A stretch of DNA of 64,000 nucleotides, taken from Lumnitzera littorea. Its lineage: Eukaryota > Streptophyta > Magnoliopsida > Myrtales > Combretaceae. This document shows positions 37,540-46,962 of this stretch, one piece after another. The DNA is taken from contig JAMXBB010000006.1 of the NCBI GenBank assembly GCA_024138015.1, positions 71,453,752-71,517,751 of the forward strand, read 5' to 3'. The position numbers were made by a program, and so were the translations under genes. The notes below the pieces were generated by a model. That model saw nothing but the letters and a program-made list of their open reading frames with translations. It searched no databases and had not been told where the DNA came from. Every line of letters begins with the position of its first letter. Within the stretch, counting starts at the first letter, position 1.

Positions 37540-37735
37540 CAAATTTAGTGAACTATAGTGTGTAGTTTAATTTGTCAATGTTGCCACTTTGATTTAGTGA
37601 ACTACAATGTGTAGTCTAATTTTGTAAAGTTAGGGGTCCTACTGCCAAGCAGCTCTTTATTGCCCTTTTTAATAATGGTAGACTACAGTGTGTAGTCTAA
37701 TTTGGTAGGGGTCCTACTCCTAGGCATTTTCTTGT
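37540..37735. repeat. Imperfect tandem array inside the L2 LTR
   Basis: Three units share the core gaactayagtgtgtagt and its flank (near 37550, 37600 and 37680). The last two are followed by ggggtcctact. The counterpart in the other LTRs lies near 10080-10210 and 19030-19180. It appears to be an ancestral feature of this LTR family rather than a local event. Confidence 0.6.
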
Positions 37736-39308
37736 TGCTCTAGGTTCTTGGACGTTGTATCTAAATGTTCAGCTATGTCGACTAATTGAAAGAAGTTTGG
37801 AGAGCATAGGACATCAATACTAATACATGTCACGTGCATGAGCATAGCATACTACATTGTTAGCAATAAATGCCTGGTTAGGCAAATGTATATGTGAAGT
37901 TGAACCTGCAAATTATAATTGAAATGTTTTAGTTGTGATATGCAGTATTATTTATCATATTGTCTATGTTATATTGTTTGTTATTCACTTTCACTCAGCT
38001 TCAGCAGCTGAGGGAATAAAATGTTTTATCCTCAGGTTATTAGTTTTGTAAAGCACCCAACGCTAAAGGGGGATATATATACTGAGAGCATGAGTCAAAG
38101 GCAACGACTTTTATATAGAGCTTATACTAGGTTAGAGATCCTATTACTATGAAGACGATGAAAGAAAAGGCTAGTTTATGTTTTGATGTAAATATTATGT
38201 TGTACACATAAGTTATAATAGGGAATCCAACTGAACTCCAATGTAGAAACCCTTTTATTATGTAAACAATGTTCTCTTTTTATGAATAAGCAGGTTGAGT
38301 TAAGTTTTCAATAGATATTCCTGTATGATAGTATATCCCGTATTATGTCGGGATATGACAGTTATGCCTTCAATCAATTTTTGAGCTTCCTTTAGTATCT
38401 TTGCATTCAAATTGCCTCTAGTTGTAGCATCTATAATTTGATGCATGGAATAATTGATTTTGTTGTAAAATGTCTAGATTTGCATCCAGTAAGGTAATTC
38501 ATGATGTGGACCGCTTCTTAGTAATTCCTTAAATATTTCCTAAGTGTCATGAAGAGTCTCATCAACAAATTAAACAAAAGTAGAAATATTATTTCTAATT
38601 TTTGCTATCCTTACATATGGTAAATATTTTCCTAAGAAATTTGTTACTAATGACTCCTAAGTAGTGATTGAACCTCTACATAACAAATTAAGCCAAAGTT
38701 TAGCCTTACCTCGCAAGGAGTATAGGAATCACCTTAACCTTACCGTATTTGAGATACCGTTAATTTTGAATGTATTGCAAATTTTTTGGAAATTTGAACT
38801 GTAGGTGTTGGGGTCCTCATTTACCAATCCGTCAAATTGGGCTAATTGTTGGATGATTTGGATGACGTTGGTTTGAATTTGAAAATTAGTTTAGATTGTA
38901 GGTGTTACGATGCTAAAGTCAACTCTAGTCACCATTGGCTTTGCAAATTCTATAAGTGTCTTATTAGCTTCACCATTATTGTTGTTGTTTCCATTGTTCA
39001 AGGCTATGTCCTCTTGCTTGCTTTCTAAATTTTCTAACTCTTCCTTTAATTTAAGTGGCAAGCTTTAATCAGTGGTGTTGTGATTTCTTCTATGAAAATG
39101 TTGCACTATCCTCTCAATTTCTTGGTCAAAGTCTACCAAATTTCTATTATTGCTCCTTGTCATATGCTACAAAGAACTAAGAGTTTACAATATAATAAAA
39201 GAGATATAATATCAAGATAACTAAGGAAAAGATTTATTGAAAATATGTTAAAGTAATTGAATAAATCTAGGGTTATGCTAATTTCCTAAATTAGACCACT
39301 ATAGTTTT

Positions 39309-39332
39309 GGTTCCCTAGCAATGATGCAATAA
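39309..39332 (-). promoter_or_regulatory. Degenerate primer binding site of the Athila-like element
   Basis: The minus strand just past the 5' LTR reads ttgcatcattgctagggaacc. This resembles the TTGGCGCCGTTGCCGGGGA-type site used by Athila and related elements (tRNA-Asp type), with several differences that are mostly transitions. Position and pattern support it despite decay. Confidence 0.5.
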
Positions 39333-39335
39333 ACT

Positions 39336-40730
39336 TGATGGGGCATATATTGCTTTATTAGTCAAGTGTACCTAGTTAAGTTATAATATAGAATAGAACG
39401 GATTTTAAGGTCGAGTGAAGATTCTACGAGGAACCAATTGTATAAGTATATCTAATTATTTTTAACAACTACACCCTTTTTAGATTATTCAATTACTTAA
39501 CTTTTAATCGTAGAAGATTTACTAAAATATTCTAAAGACAGAAAATAAAGATTGTAATAAGATATTAAACTAAAGATAAAGAAGTTAAATAAAGACAATT
39601 AACTAATAGCGAAATAACAAGATAATTAAACAACTAAAGAACTAATAAAAAATTAACATGAATTAAATAATAAAATAATTAAATAACTAAGAACTAAATA
39701 AAAATTAACATCAATTAATTAATAAAGAAAAAGATATTTTCCTTAGTAAATTGTAATTGTTGTTTACTACCTAGTTCTAAGAGATCATTCAATGTCAATT
39801 ACCATTCTAGACTGTAGAGATTCCTAACTCTATTCCAATAGAAATCGGATTCTAAATTAACCAAACTCACATCTCTAGCTAATTCATAATCCTAGAACCC
39901 TCTATACTTGAATCGCTTCTAAATAGAGCATTCCAAGATCACATGAAGATCTTAGATCCTATTATTAGGCCACCATAATTTGGAAAGTTTAAACACCTAA
40001 TCTCTTAGTACACTTACACTTGTCTATTACTATAGGCCTCGTAACTCTACAGTAAACTCAAACGTTAAATTTATGCCTAGAGTAATAACAATAATAAAAA
40101 CGATATAACTAGATTGCAAAAAGTAAAATCATAAATTAAATTTCATAAATAAAGATCACCCTTTTTAACATAGGGTTCAACAACAATTTACTAAATTATT
40201 GGAAGAAAAACATAAAAACTAAAAAGGAAAGAAGTATAATTATGGAGAAGCCCACTTGTAATTCTAAAACCTAACTACTCAAGGAGTTCTTTCTCTATAA
40301 CCTTAGGCTTAAAAATCTATTTATAAGCAATATTCCTAAGATTACAATGTGAACCTAACAAAAATAGCATATTGGAAATTGTAATTTCTTCATATTGCTT
40401 AACTGTAGTTGTGCCTTTCACATAGAACTTCGAAATTTAAAGAAATTCTTGACTAAAGATTCACAAGTAGGGACTATAGTCGTAGTCCTCAACTGTGGTC
40501 ATAATTGGGTTTCTACTCTTGCTCAAAATTTCTTTGCTTCACTTTATCATCAGTATTTTTACTCAAGTATGCTCAAAATTGCCCAAGAATCTTGAAAATC
40601 GTCATAAAGTACTCCCAAAGTCTTTAAAAACAATCAGTAACCAAATTAAGCTCAAAATATTACAAAATTGACAAGAATCGAAATTATTGCAAAATTGTCA
40701 TAGAAAATATAAGCTATTTTTGCATTATCA
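39336..40730 (-). repeat. 5' LTR of the Athila-like element
   Basis: On the minus strand it starts TGATAATGCAAAAAT and ends CCCCATCA, 1395 bp, against 1386 bp for its partner at 28804-30189. It is directly followed by the primer site and Gag start. Confidence 0.8.
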
Positions 40731-41220
40731 CACATGTAAAACACAAGTGCTCTAGGTGCATTGCACATGCAACATACGTATACCTAGAGCTCCACCCACC
40801 ATTGTTACCCAATTTCTTTCCTTCTTCCTTTCCCAATAACTTACGTTGTGTTCATTTTTTGCCCCTTTTTGTTCATGATTCTACCAAATTAATGGTGAAA
40901 TCTAGAAGATTATATGGCAAACTTTAGATCTAGACAAAATGTACATCCAAATACACTTGTTTGCCTATTAGAATTAGATCAAGAAAATCGACAAAAGCTT
41001 GACATTTGAATTTGTAGCTCAAGTATAATCTTTCATTTCGAACTATAAGGAAATAAATTGAAGTTATATGTTGAGAATTTAAGCAATTATGTCAACTTTG
41101 ATTCTAAAGTATCAGCTCAAACCACTCCAATATCTTCAAATCAAAGATTGCCCAACTTTGGTCATTAATGGTCAAATAAGCCATTAATGACCATACTAAG
41201 ATCGTCAAAGCTTGGCTCCC

Positions 41221-41229
41221 TATAAAGGG
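41221..41229 (+). promoter_or_regulatory. TATA box of the split L3 LTR
   Basis: TATAAAGGG lies about 1.05 kb into the L3 LTR once the inserted element is removed. This corresponds to a tgtataaac sequence at about 1.0 kb in the other L3 copy. It supports the plus orientation. Confidence 0.45.
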
Positions 41230-42729
41230 TACCCCCTATGTTCAGTCCCATCATCAACTTCCACCAAATCTTCCTCTATTACTCTCAATTTTAACTTTCT
41301 CTCTCTATTGTAATCATCCCTCTCTCTCTAAATAGCTTTTCACTCTCAATTGTTTTTTAAGAAATCTAAAGTTACCATTAGATTCCCTAACACAAGCACA
41401 CTCAAAAACACCCACTCCCTACTTTGGGCACCACTTTAAGTAGCAATGCACAAACTCCCTCTCTCTCCATCTCCAACCATCTAACATTTACACCATTCAA
41501 ACTACCATAAAACCCGAAGCACCAGTATCAATCCAATTTTCATCAATAGGATCCTCATAAAAATCAACTTTCCAACAAAAAAATTTAATTAAAAGGCTTA
41601 ACTTTGAGTCAATTTAACTGCTGTAGTTATCTCTAATCTAAGCTCCGAATCTAATCTAGTCTATCACTCCATCTAAACCTAATTTGGACTGCCTACCTCA
41701 TCAAAACTCATACACGAAGCTTGACCTACGTCCCTTCAAACTAGGTTTAACCTTACTTTCTTCGTTTTTCCTTTATCTTTTTTTGTTATTTATTTATTAT
41801 TATTATTATTTTCCTTTTCTTTTTCATATCTTCTTATTCTTTTGCCTATTCCACTTATTACACAAAAAAAAAAAATCATTTCATAAATTTGGCTAATTTA
41901 GGATTCTCCATCAAATTTTTCATAAAAATAATAGTCTTTTCTTATTTTTCTTTTTTTTAGAAAAAGGATATTGAAAAAAAAAATTTCCTTATTACAAAAT
42001 TAGGATAATTTAGCATTTTTCTTTCCTTCTTTTCTAACTTTGAAAAAATGTCTTTAATAAAAAATAATAATAAAAGAACCCTTTTCTAGAATTAGGTTAA
42101 ATCTAGAATTTTTCAAAAATTAACAAAAAGCAAATTAGGTCCTTTTGTTCCTATAATTTTCTTAAACAAAATTAAATAAGTAAAAACTTAAAACCAATTT
42201 TTTTGTAAAATTAAAATCAATAAACTAGCTAAAGTTTTTAAAAATCAACCATGAAAGTTTAATCATAAATAGCGGTTACGTAGATGCGTAGGAAGCGATT
42301 TAGAATAGAAAAAAAACATTCCCTTCTATAAGTTTCTTTCTGTGAATAAAATTAGTTTTCTTTACTTATAAATTATAATTCATTATTAAAACTAAAAGGG
42401 TATTTTAAAAAATAACTTTAAATTCGAAAGGCTAAAATAATACCCATTCAAGATTTAATAGGTTAGTCCATGAACTCAAATTCTCTAATTTTTAAAAATC
42501 ATTTTTTAGAAAAAGGATTTTTTCCATGGAATACCTAGGTTAGAATCAATCCACCTAATTGATCCTAACCTAACTTTTCCCTAACTCCAACCAGGTGGCA
42601 ACTTCAAAATTTTGATTTTTTAAGAAAAATAAGATTTTTCTTAATTCTTAGTCAATAATTAATATTAAACGGTAAGGTTTAATATTGATTGAATTAAGGA
42701 AAATAAAATCGAAAAATTTAGGCTCAACG

Positions 42730-43565
42730 AGCATGATAGGAGAACTCAATTATTTTCTAGGTTTCCAAGTCAAGTAAACTAATTAAGGAAACTTCACCAA
42801 CCAAGCTAAATATATAAGAGAGCTCCTAACACAATTTAAGGTAGATAATTTTAAGGTTAAGGCTACTCCAATAAGCATTACACTAAAACTTGATAAAGAT
42901 GAAAATGAAAAACAAATATGCAAAAACTTATATAGAGGCATGATAAGTAGTTTATTGTACTTAACCACTTTTACACCTTATGTAATGTCTATAATTTGAA
43001 TCTTACCCTCAAGAATCTCTCTTGAGTGTAATAAAATGCATCTTCAGGTATCTTATGGGCAATATTGAAAGTGACTCATAGTATCCTAAGTTCCCTTCTT
43101 TCTATCTTATTCGATAATTTAATGCCAACTTTATTGGTCATAAAGTCGATCCTAAAAACACAAGTGGTACATGTCATTTCTTCATAATTTAGTTACATTC
43201 TAGCATTATAAGAAATGAAATTTGGTAGTACTATCAACCATCAAAGTGGAATAAATGGCCACTAGTAGTCATTATGCTCAAATTCTTTGGATGAAACAAA
43301 TGTTGCATGATTGTGATCTTGGTTACAAAAAGGTTCTAATTTAGTGTGATATACTAGTGTTATTAATTTAACCAAAAATGTAATCCAACATTTAAGGATT
43401 ATACATATTGAGAGTAGGCACAATTTCATTCGAGATCATATCTAAAATAATGATGTATGCTTAGAATTTGTTAATATAAGTAATCATTTAGTCAATATTT
43501 TAAAACTCTTAAGCAAGGGTTAGTTTTGTACCTTAAGAAGAGAATTAGAAATGATCATGTAAGAT
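42730..43565 (+). pseudogene. Ty1/copia pol remnant: RT C-terminus and RNase H
   Basis: Directly after the agcat duplication the copia frame resumes with GELNYFLGFQV, NQAKYIRELL, then YRGMISSLLYLT. These are the conserved C-terminal blocks of copia RT. RNase H follows: a YSDANF-like DED motif segment with GHKVDPKNTSGTCHF near 43130-43180, LVTFWHYKK, the degenerate LCSNSLDETN, INLTKNVIQH near 43360-43400, HIESRHNFIRDHI, and a final NDVCLEFVNISN. Residues agree strongly with copia elements and frameshifts are few. It is the continuation of the RT half at 27659-28239. The next kilobase holds no ORF. Confidence 0.8.
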
Positions 43566-44577
43566 AAATACTAAGCCACTATGAACCAAGATAGTCAGTT
43601 TTTGCCAAAAACAACTTTTCAATGATCCAACCACCTCACAACATGATGTTAGGCTTAAGAAACATGTTCAAGTAGTTATCATGCCTTAAGTTTGATGTTT
43701 GATAGGTTTTGCACTCACTCGAAAGTCTTTATGCTTTTGAGGCTCCTATTCGCACTTGATTGGGTTTTTTTGGTTTCCTTGCCAATGGTGTGTTTCTAAA
43801 TGCTCAAACTTGCATATAGATTATGTTTGAGTTATTTGTCTTGCATAATTTGAAGTTTGTGCAATATTGAACCCTCGAGGCCTTAATTGAGCTTCTATGT
43901 GCCTTTAGGAGCTCATTTAGCTTTTTTATGAATTCTTGATATTCATGAAATGTTCACACTACTATTATGCCTATTTGTGCTATTGAAATTTGTTTAAAGT
44001 GCTATAAGTGTAAGAATTTTATTTTAGTCTGCATCTTTTGCTTTAAGCTCACCTTATACGTTATAAGTGCTTATTGAGGAACTCAACTAAGGATTTTGGA
44101 AACTGTTGCTATCTAAGCAAAGAATATGCCTTCAACTAGCTTAAATATGCATTTGAAACTTGCTTGGATTGCAAATTCATAAATATTTCACTTAAGTACA
44201 CAAGTTCGACTCTTTTGACCAAAAATGCTAGTTTGGTAAATAGATAAAGAATTCATGAATTCTAATTAAATCCAAAGGATAAATGATTTTGGAAAAGTCA
44301 TTTTAGTAATTCCCTTTTTCTTTAATTCTATTATCAAAATGTGTTTCAAACTTACTTGATGTAAATGAATCAATCTTAGCCAAATAGAATGATGTGAGTT
44401 TGTTCTACTTATGTGTTATAATATGAGTATGCACTTGTTGTACTAAAAATTCAATAGAATTGTGTGAATTCAACACTATAGATAAATCGGGAACCATCTT
44501 ACCAATTGGTTGGTAGCAACAAAACCAAGTCAATAACTTCTATTTAATTTTTAACTTTTACTAATCGTTAGATTAGG
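43566..44577 (+). other. Copia post-pol spacer, no gene seen
   Basis: This AT-rich stretch follows RNase H. All frames are closed and no motif was recognised. Position suggests the non-coding region between pol and the additional downstream ORF of a Sirevirus-like copia element. It is broken at 44577 by the ttagg-flanked insertion and resumes at 53865. Confidence 0.4.
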
Positions 44578-45465
44578 TAGTGCAAACCATGACCAAGAAT
44601 AAACAAAGCCAGTCACTGGATAGGTTCAAGCTTGCTGCAAGCTTGAAGGGATGATGGGGAAATGCATGAATGAACCAAAAAGTGGATGAAAAGTAAGTAA
44701 AACTCACAAACAGTTCCAAAGAATATAATACACTAATGGAACTTCCAAAAACTCGCAACATAACTTAATATGACATACAAATTAGTTCGGTGAGGTTACT
44801 CGCCACCTAACTTTGCTTAAGGGTTAGGATAAAAGTGTAATGAGAGTAAACAAGTAATGTTTACATTAAGGAAGAATATTCAATTGTATTAATGATAATA
44901 ATCTCCTTACGGTTACAAATACAAGGGGTATTTATACCTAATAAGTCAAGGCAATTTGCTTAAAAGGGAAAAGACAAAAAGAATATTACCTTAAAAAAGT
45001 AATGTACAAGAATAGAAAAGGGTAAAAATAGATATTCAAGAAAGCAAATATTAATGTGGCAGATTCTATACGCGGCCCTATACACATGGCATAGATACAT
45101 TGGTGAGGCCATTGGAGGATATAAATAAAAGTGTACGATCAGGCTGCTTGTCTAAGTAGGGGTAGTTAAGGATCAATCCGAGCTCTCTCTGTCTCTTTCG
45201 GCCTCTCAGTAAAGGTAATGTTGAGTAAATGGTCGGCTCGAACTTGAGTGAGTAATTGTGAAAGGTTTTACCATTGTCTTGGGAATCTACAATTTGGCAC
45301 ACTTCAAAGAGATGGGTAGTCATTCAGCTTAGCATACAGAGTGACTCAGCAAAGAAGTACTCAGCTTTGATAAGAGTTAACTGGAGTAGAAAGATCCCCT
45401 TTACCAGCCCTTTTAATCCTCGGGCTCGATTGTGGGTCAATGGTCTGATAGCCTAATTCCTATCA
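44578..45465 (-). repeat. 3' LTR of the gypsy element
   Basis: On the minus strand it begins TGATAGGAATTAGGC and ends GGTTTGCACTA (CA changed to TA), 888 bp. It aligns end to end with 52980-53864. A purine-rich aacttaaagggaa on the minus strand immediately precedes it and is the likely polypurine tract. Confidence 0.85.
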
Positions 45466-46836
45466 TTCCCTTTAAGTTGATTTGGATTTGAGATCAAATT
45501 CGAATAGTCTTCAATAAGCTCTCTATCAAGGTGATATGGACTGAGGTTGGTAATGTTAAAGGTATTAGAAACCCCATAGTCTTCGGGTAGCTCCAACCTG
45601 TATGAATTGTCATTGATCTTTTGGAGAATTCTAAAAGGTCCTTTTGCTCATGTAGATATCTTGTTCCTCCTCTTACTTAGAAATCTTTCCTTACTGAGAT
45701 GCAGCCGCACCAAGTCTTCTGGTTGGAATTTCTTAGCCGTCCTACCCTTGGCCTTCTTTCACATTCTTCTAGCAGCTTAGTCGATTTGCCATATAACTTT
45801 GTTGTACATGTACTGAAGGGACTATACTCGAGCTCTCACATTAGGGTCTTCTTGTTCGGTATAGGCACAGGGGTATGATCGAGAGGCAACTCGAGATTGA
45901 AACTATAGACAACCTTAAAGAAGATCTGCTTAGTGGTGTCATGTATTGTTCAGTTGTAAGCAAATTTGACTAATGGTAAGCAAACGTCCCAATCAATTAA
46001 GTTCTTGCCCACTGTAGCCTAAAGCAACGATCCCAAAGTGCAGTTAACTACATTTGTTTGGGGGTGACAAGAAACACTAAATAGCAATTTGGTCTCCATC
46101 TATCGCCATAGAGTTCTCTACAAATGGCTCAAGAACTTCAGGTCTTTATTTGATACTACACTTCTCAGCACGCAATGTAGCCTAACAATTTCCTACAAGA
46201 AAAGAGAAGCAATTACCAAAGCATCGTTAGTTTTAGAGCAAAGTGTAAGCCCCAAAAGTTAAGCCAAGTAACCGTAAGATTGAACTTAGAACCCAAGGTT
46301 TAGAGTGATCGGTTAAAGGATCCGATCAAACCCAAATTATAAACTATTTAGAGAAATATTAGTAAAAATGACCCCGTAAACTTAAATTTAAGAAAATAAA
46401 TAGTAAAATAGGAGACTATAAAATCTTCAAATTTTAAGCATAATAATTGCTAATTACCAAAAAGGCAAAAAGTGTAATTTAATAACTAATAAATTACTAA
46501 AGATAGATTATATGTATACTAAAAATTTTAGAATGACCAAAATAATAATTAGGAATGTTCACGTGTACCCCACATGTATTTACGTGTAGATGAAAATACG
46601 CAAAATTACCTAAATTGGCCAAAAACTAAGCAAATAATTAAAGAAAATTATAAAATAATTATGGAAAAATCAGAAAAAATCAGAAGAGGATAAGATGAAT
46701 CAAGATCAGGTCGTGGCATGTCAGGATGAGAAAAAGAAAAATTCAACCAATAAAATTTGAACAACATAAAAGCCAAAAATCAAGGAAAATGGGCAAAGTC
46801 TTGTTAAATTAATACATATTATTTACAACAAATGTC

Positions 46837-46848
46837 TATAAATAAGGG
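46837..46848 (+). promoter_or_regulatory. TATA box of the L4 solo LTR
   Basis: TATAAATAAGGG lies 593 bases into the LTR in the orientation set by the TGTAAGCCCC start. This placement matches that seen in the other long LTRs of the window. Confidence 0.5.
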
Positions 46849-46932
46849 AAAAATTTATAGAAGTCATTTGGACAATTTAGCATTTAGGAAAAATATGAAC
46901 ACTGAAAAAATCGAGAGAAAATCTAGAAAATA

Positions 46933-46962
46933 AAAAAGAAAAGAAAAGAAAAGAAAAGAAAA
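46933..46962. repeat. (AAAAG)n microsatellite
   Basis: About five to six AAAAG units lie just downstream of the LTR TATA box. It has no other visible meaning. Confidence 0.8.

Larger units (their letters stand above)
35061..38360 (+). mobile_element. Solo LTR (family L2, Del/Tekay-like), 3300 bp, nested in Athila gag
   Basis: It begins TATAATACCCC (TG changed to TA) and ends GGGATATGACA. Flanking 5-mers gctac (35056-35060) and gttat (38361-38365) each differ by one C/T change from an inferred GCTAT site, which also restores the Gag frame. It is homologous along its length, in opposite orientation, to the LTRs at 9528-12689 and 18438-20682. It carries tggcatggcatgg repeats at about 37385 and an imperfect tandem array around gtgtgtagtctaattt at 37540-37730. 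No interior is present. Confidence 0.85.
34740..39163 (-). pseudogene. Gypsy Gag pseudogene, split by a 3.3 kb solo LTR
   Basis: The first part runs from an ATG at 39163 to 38366. It shows VDFDQEIERIVQHFHRR, then the conserved capsid region: NFQIQTNVIQIIQQLAQFDGL, EDPNTYSSNFQKICNTFKING, and finally IDATTRGNLNAKI and KEAQKLIEG. The second part (35055-34740) continues with MNNLQWDNIRAK, ALIAQVENLTKKIDGL, and CNLGWRNHPNFS before a glutamine-rich run. This order matches the Retrotrans_gag family of plant gypsy elements. The frame is broken by stops between 38700 and 39100. Excising 35061-38360 with one copy of the duplication restores continuity at LIEG-to-NNLQW. No zinc knuckle was seen downstream. 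Confidence 0.75.
28804..40730 (-). mobile_element. Athila-like Ty3/gypsy element, pol-less, minus strand
   Basis: Two LTRs (28804-30189 and 39336-40730) flank a minus-strand interior. Perfect duplications cacat lie at 28799-28803 and 40731-40735. In order, the interior holds a tRNA-Asp-like primer site, a Gag pseudogene (39163-34740, itself interrupted by a solo LTR at 35061-38360), about 1.9 kb without a recognisable ORF, an ATHILA ORF-1-like pseudogene, and a polypurine tract at 30190-30204. Without the nested LTR the element is about 8.6 kb. I found no protease, RT or integrase, so it is a defective or non-autonomous derivative. The lineage call comes from Gag, ORF-1 and primer-site type. 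Confidence 0.75.
28240..42729 (+). mobile_element. Solo LTR (family L3), split by an Athila-like element
   Basis: The left end is TATAGACACTTAATT (TG changed to TA) and the right end GGCTCAACG. Perfect 5-bp duplications agcat lie at 28235-28239 and 42730-42734. The LTR itself is 28240-28803 plus 40736-42729, about 2.56 kb, matching the 2589-bp L3 copy at 15310-17898 in termini, length and TATA position. The gap holds a complete retroelement insertion with its own cacat duplication. Excising the whole 14.5 kb restores the copia RT frame from FEMSI to GELNYFLGFQV. No partner LTR or interior of this family is seen. Confidence 0.8.
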
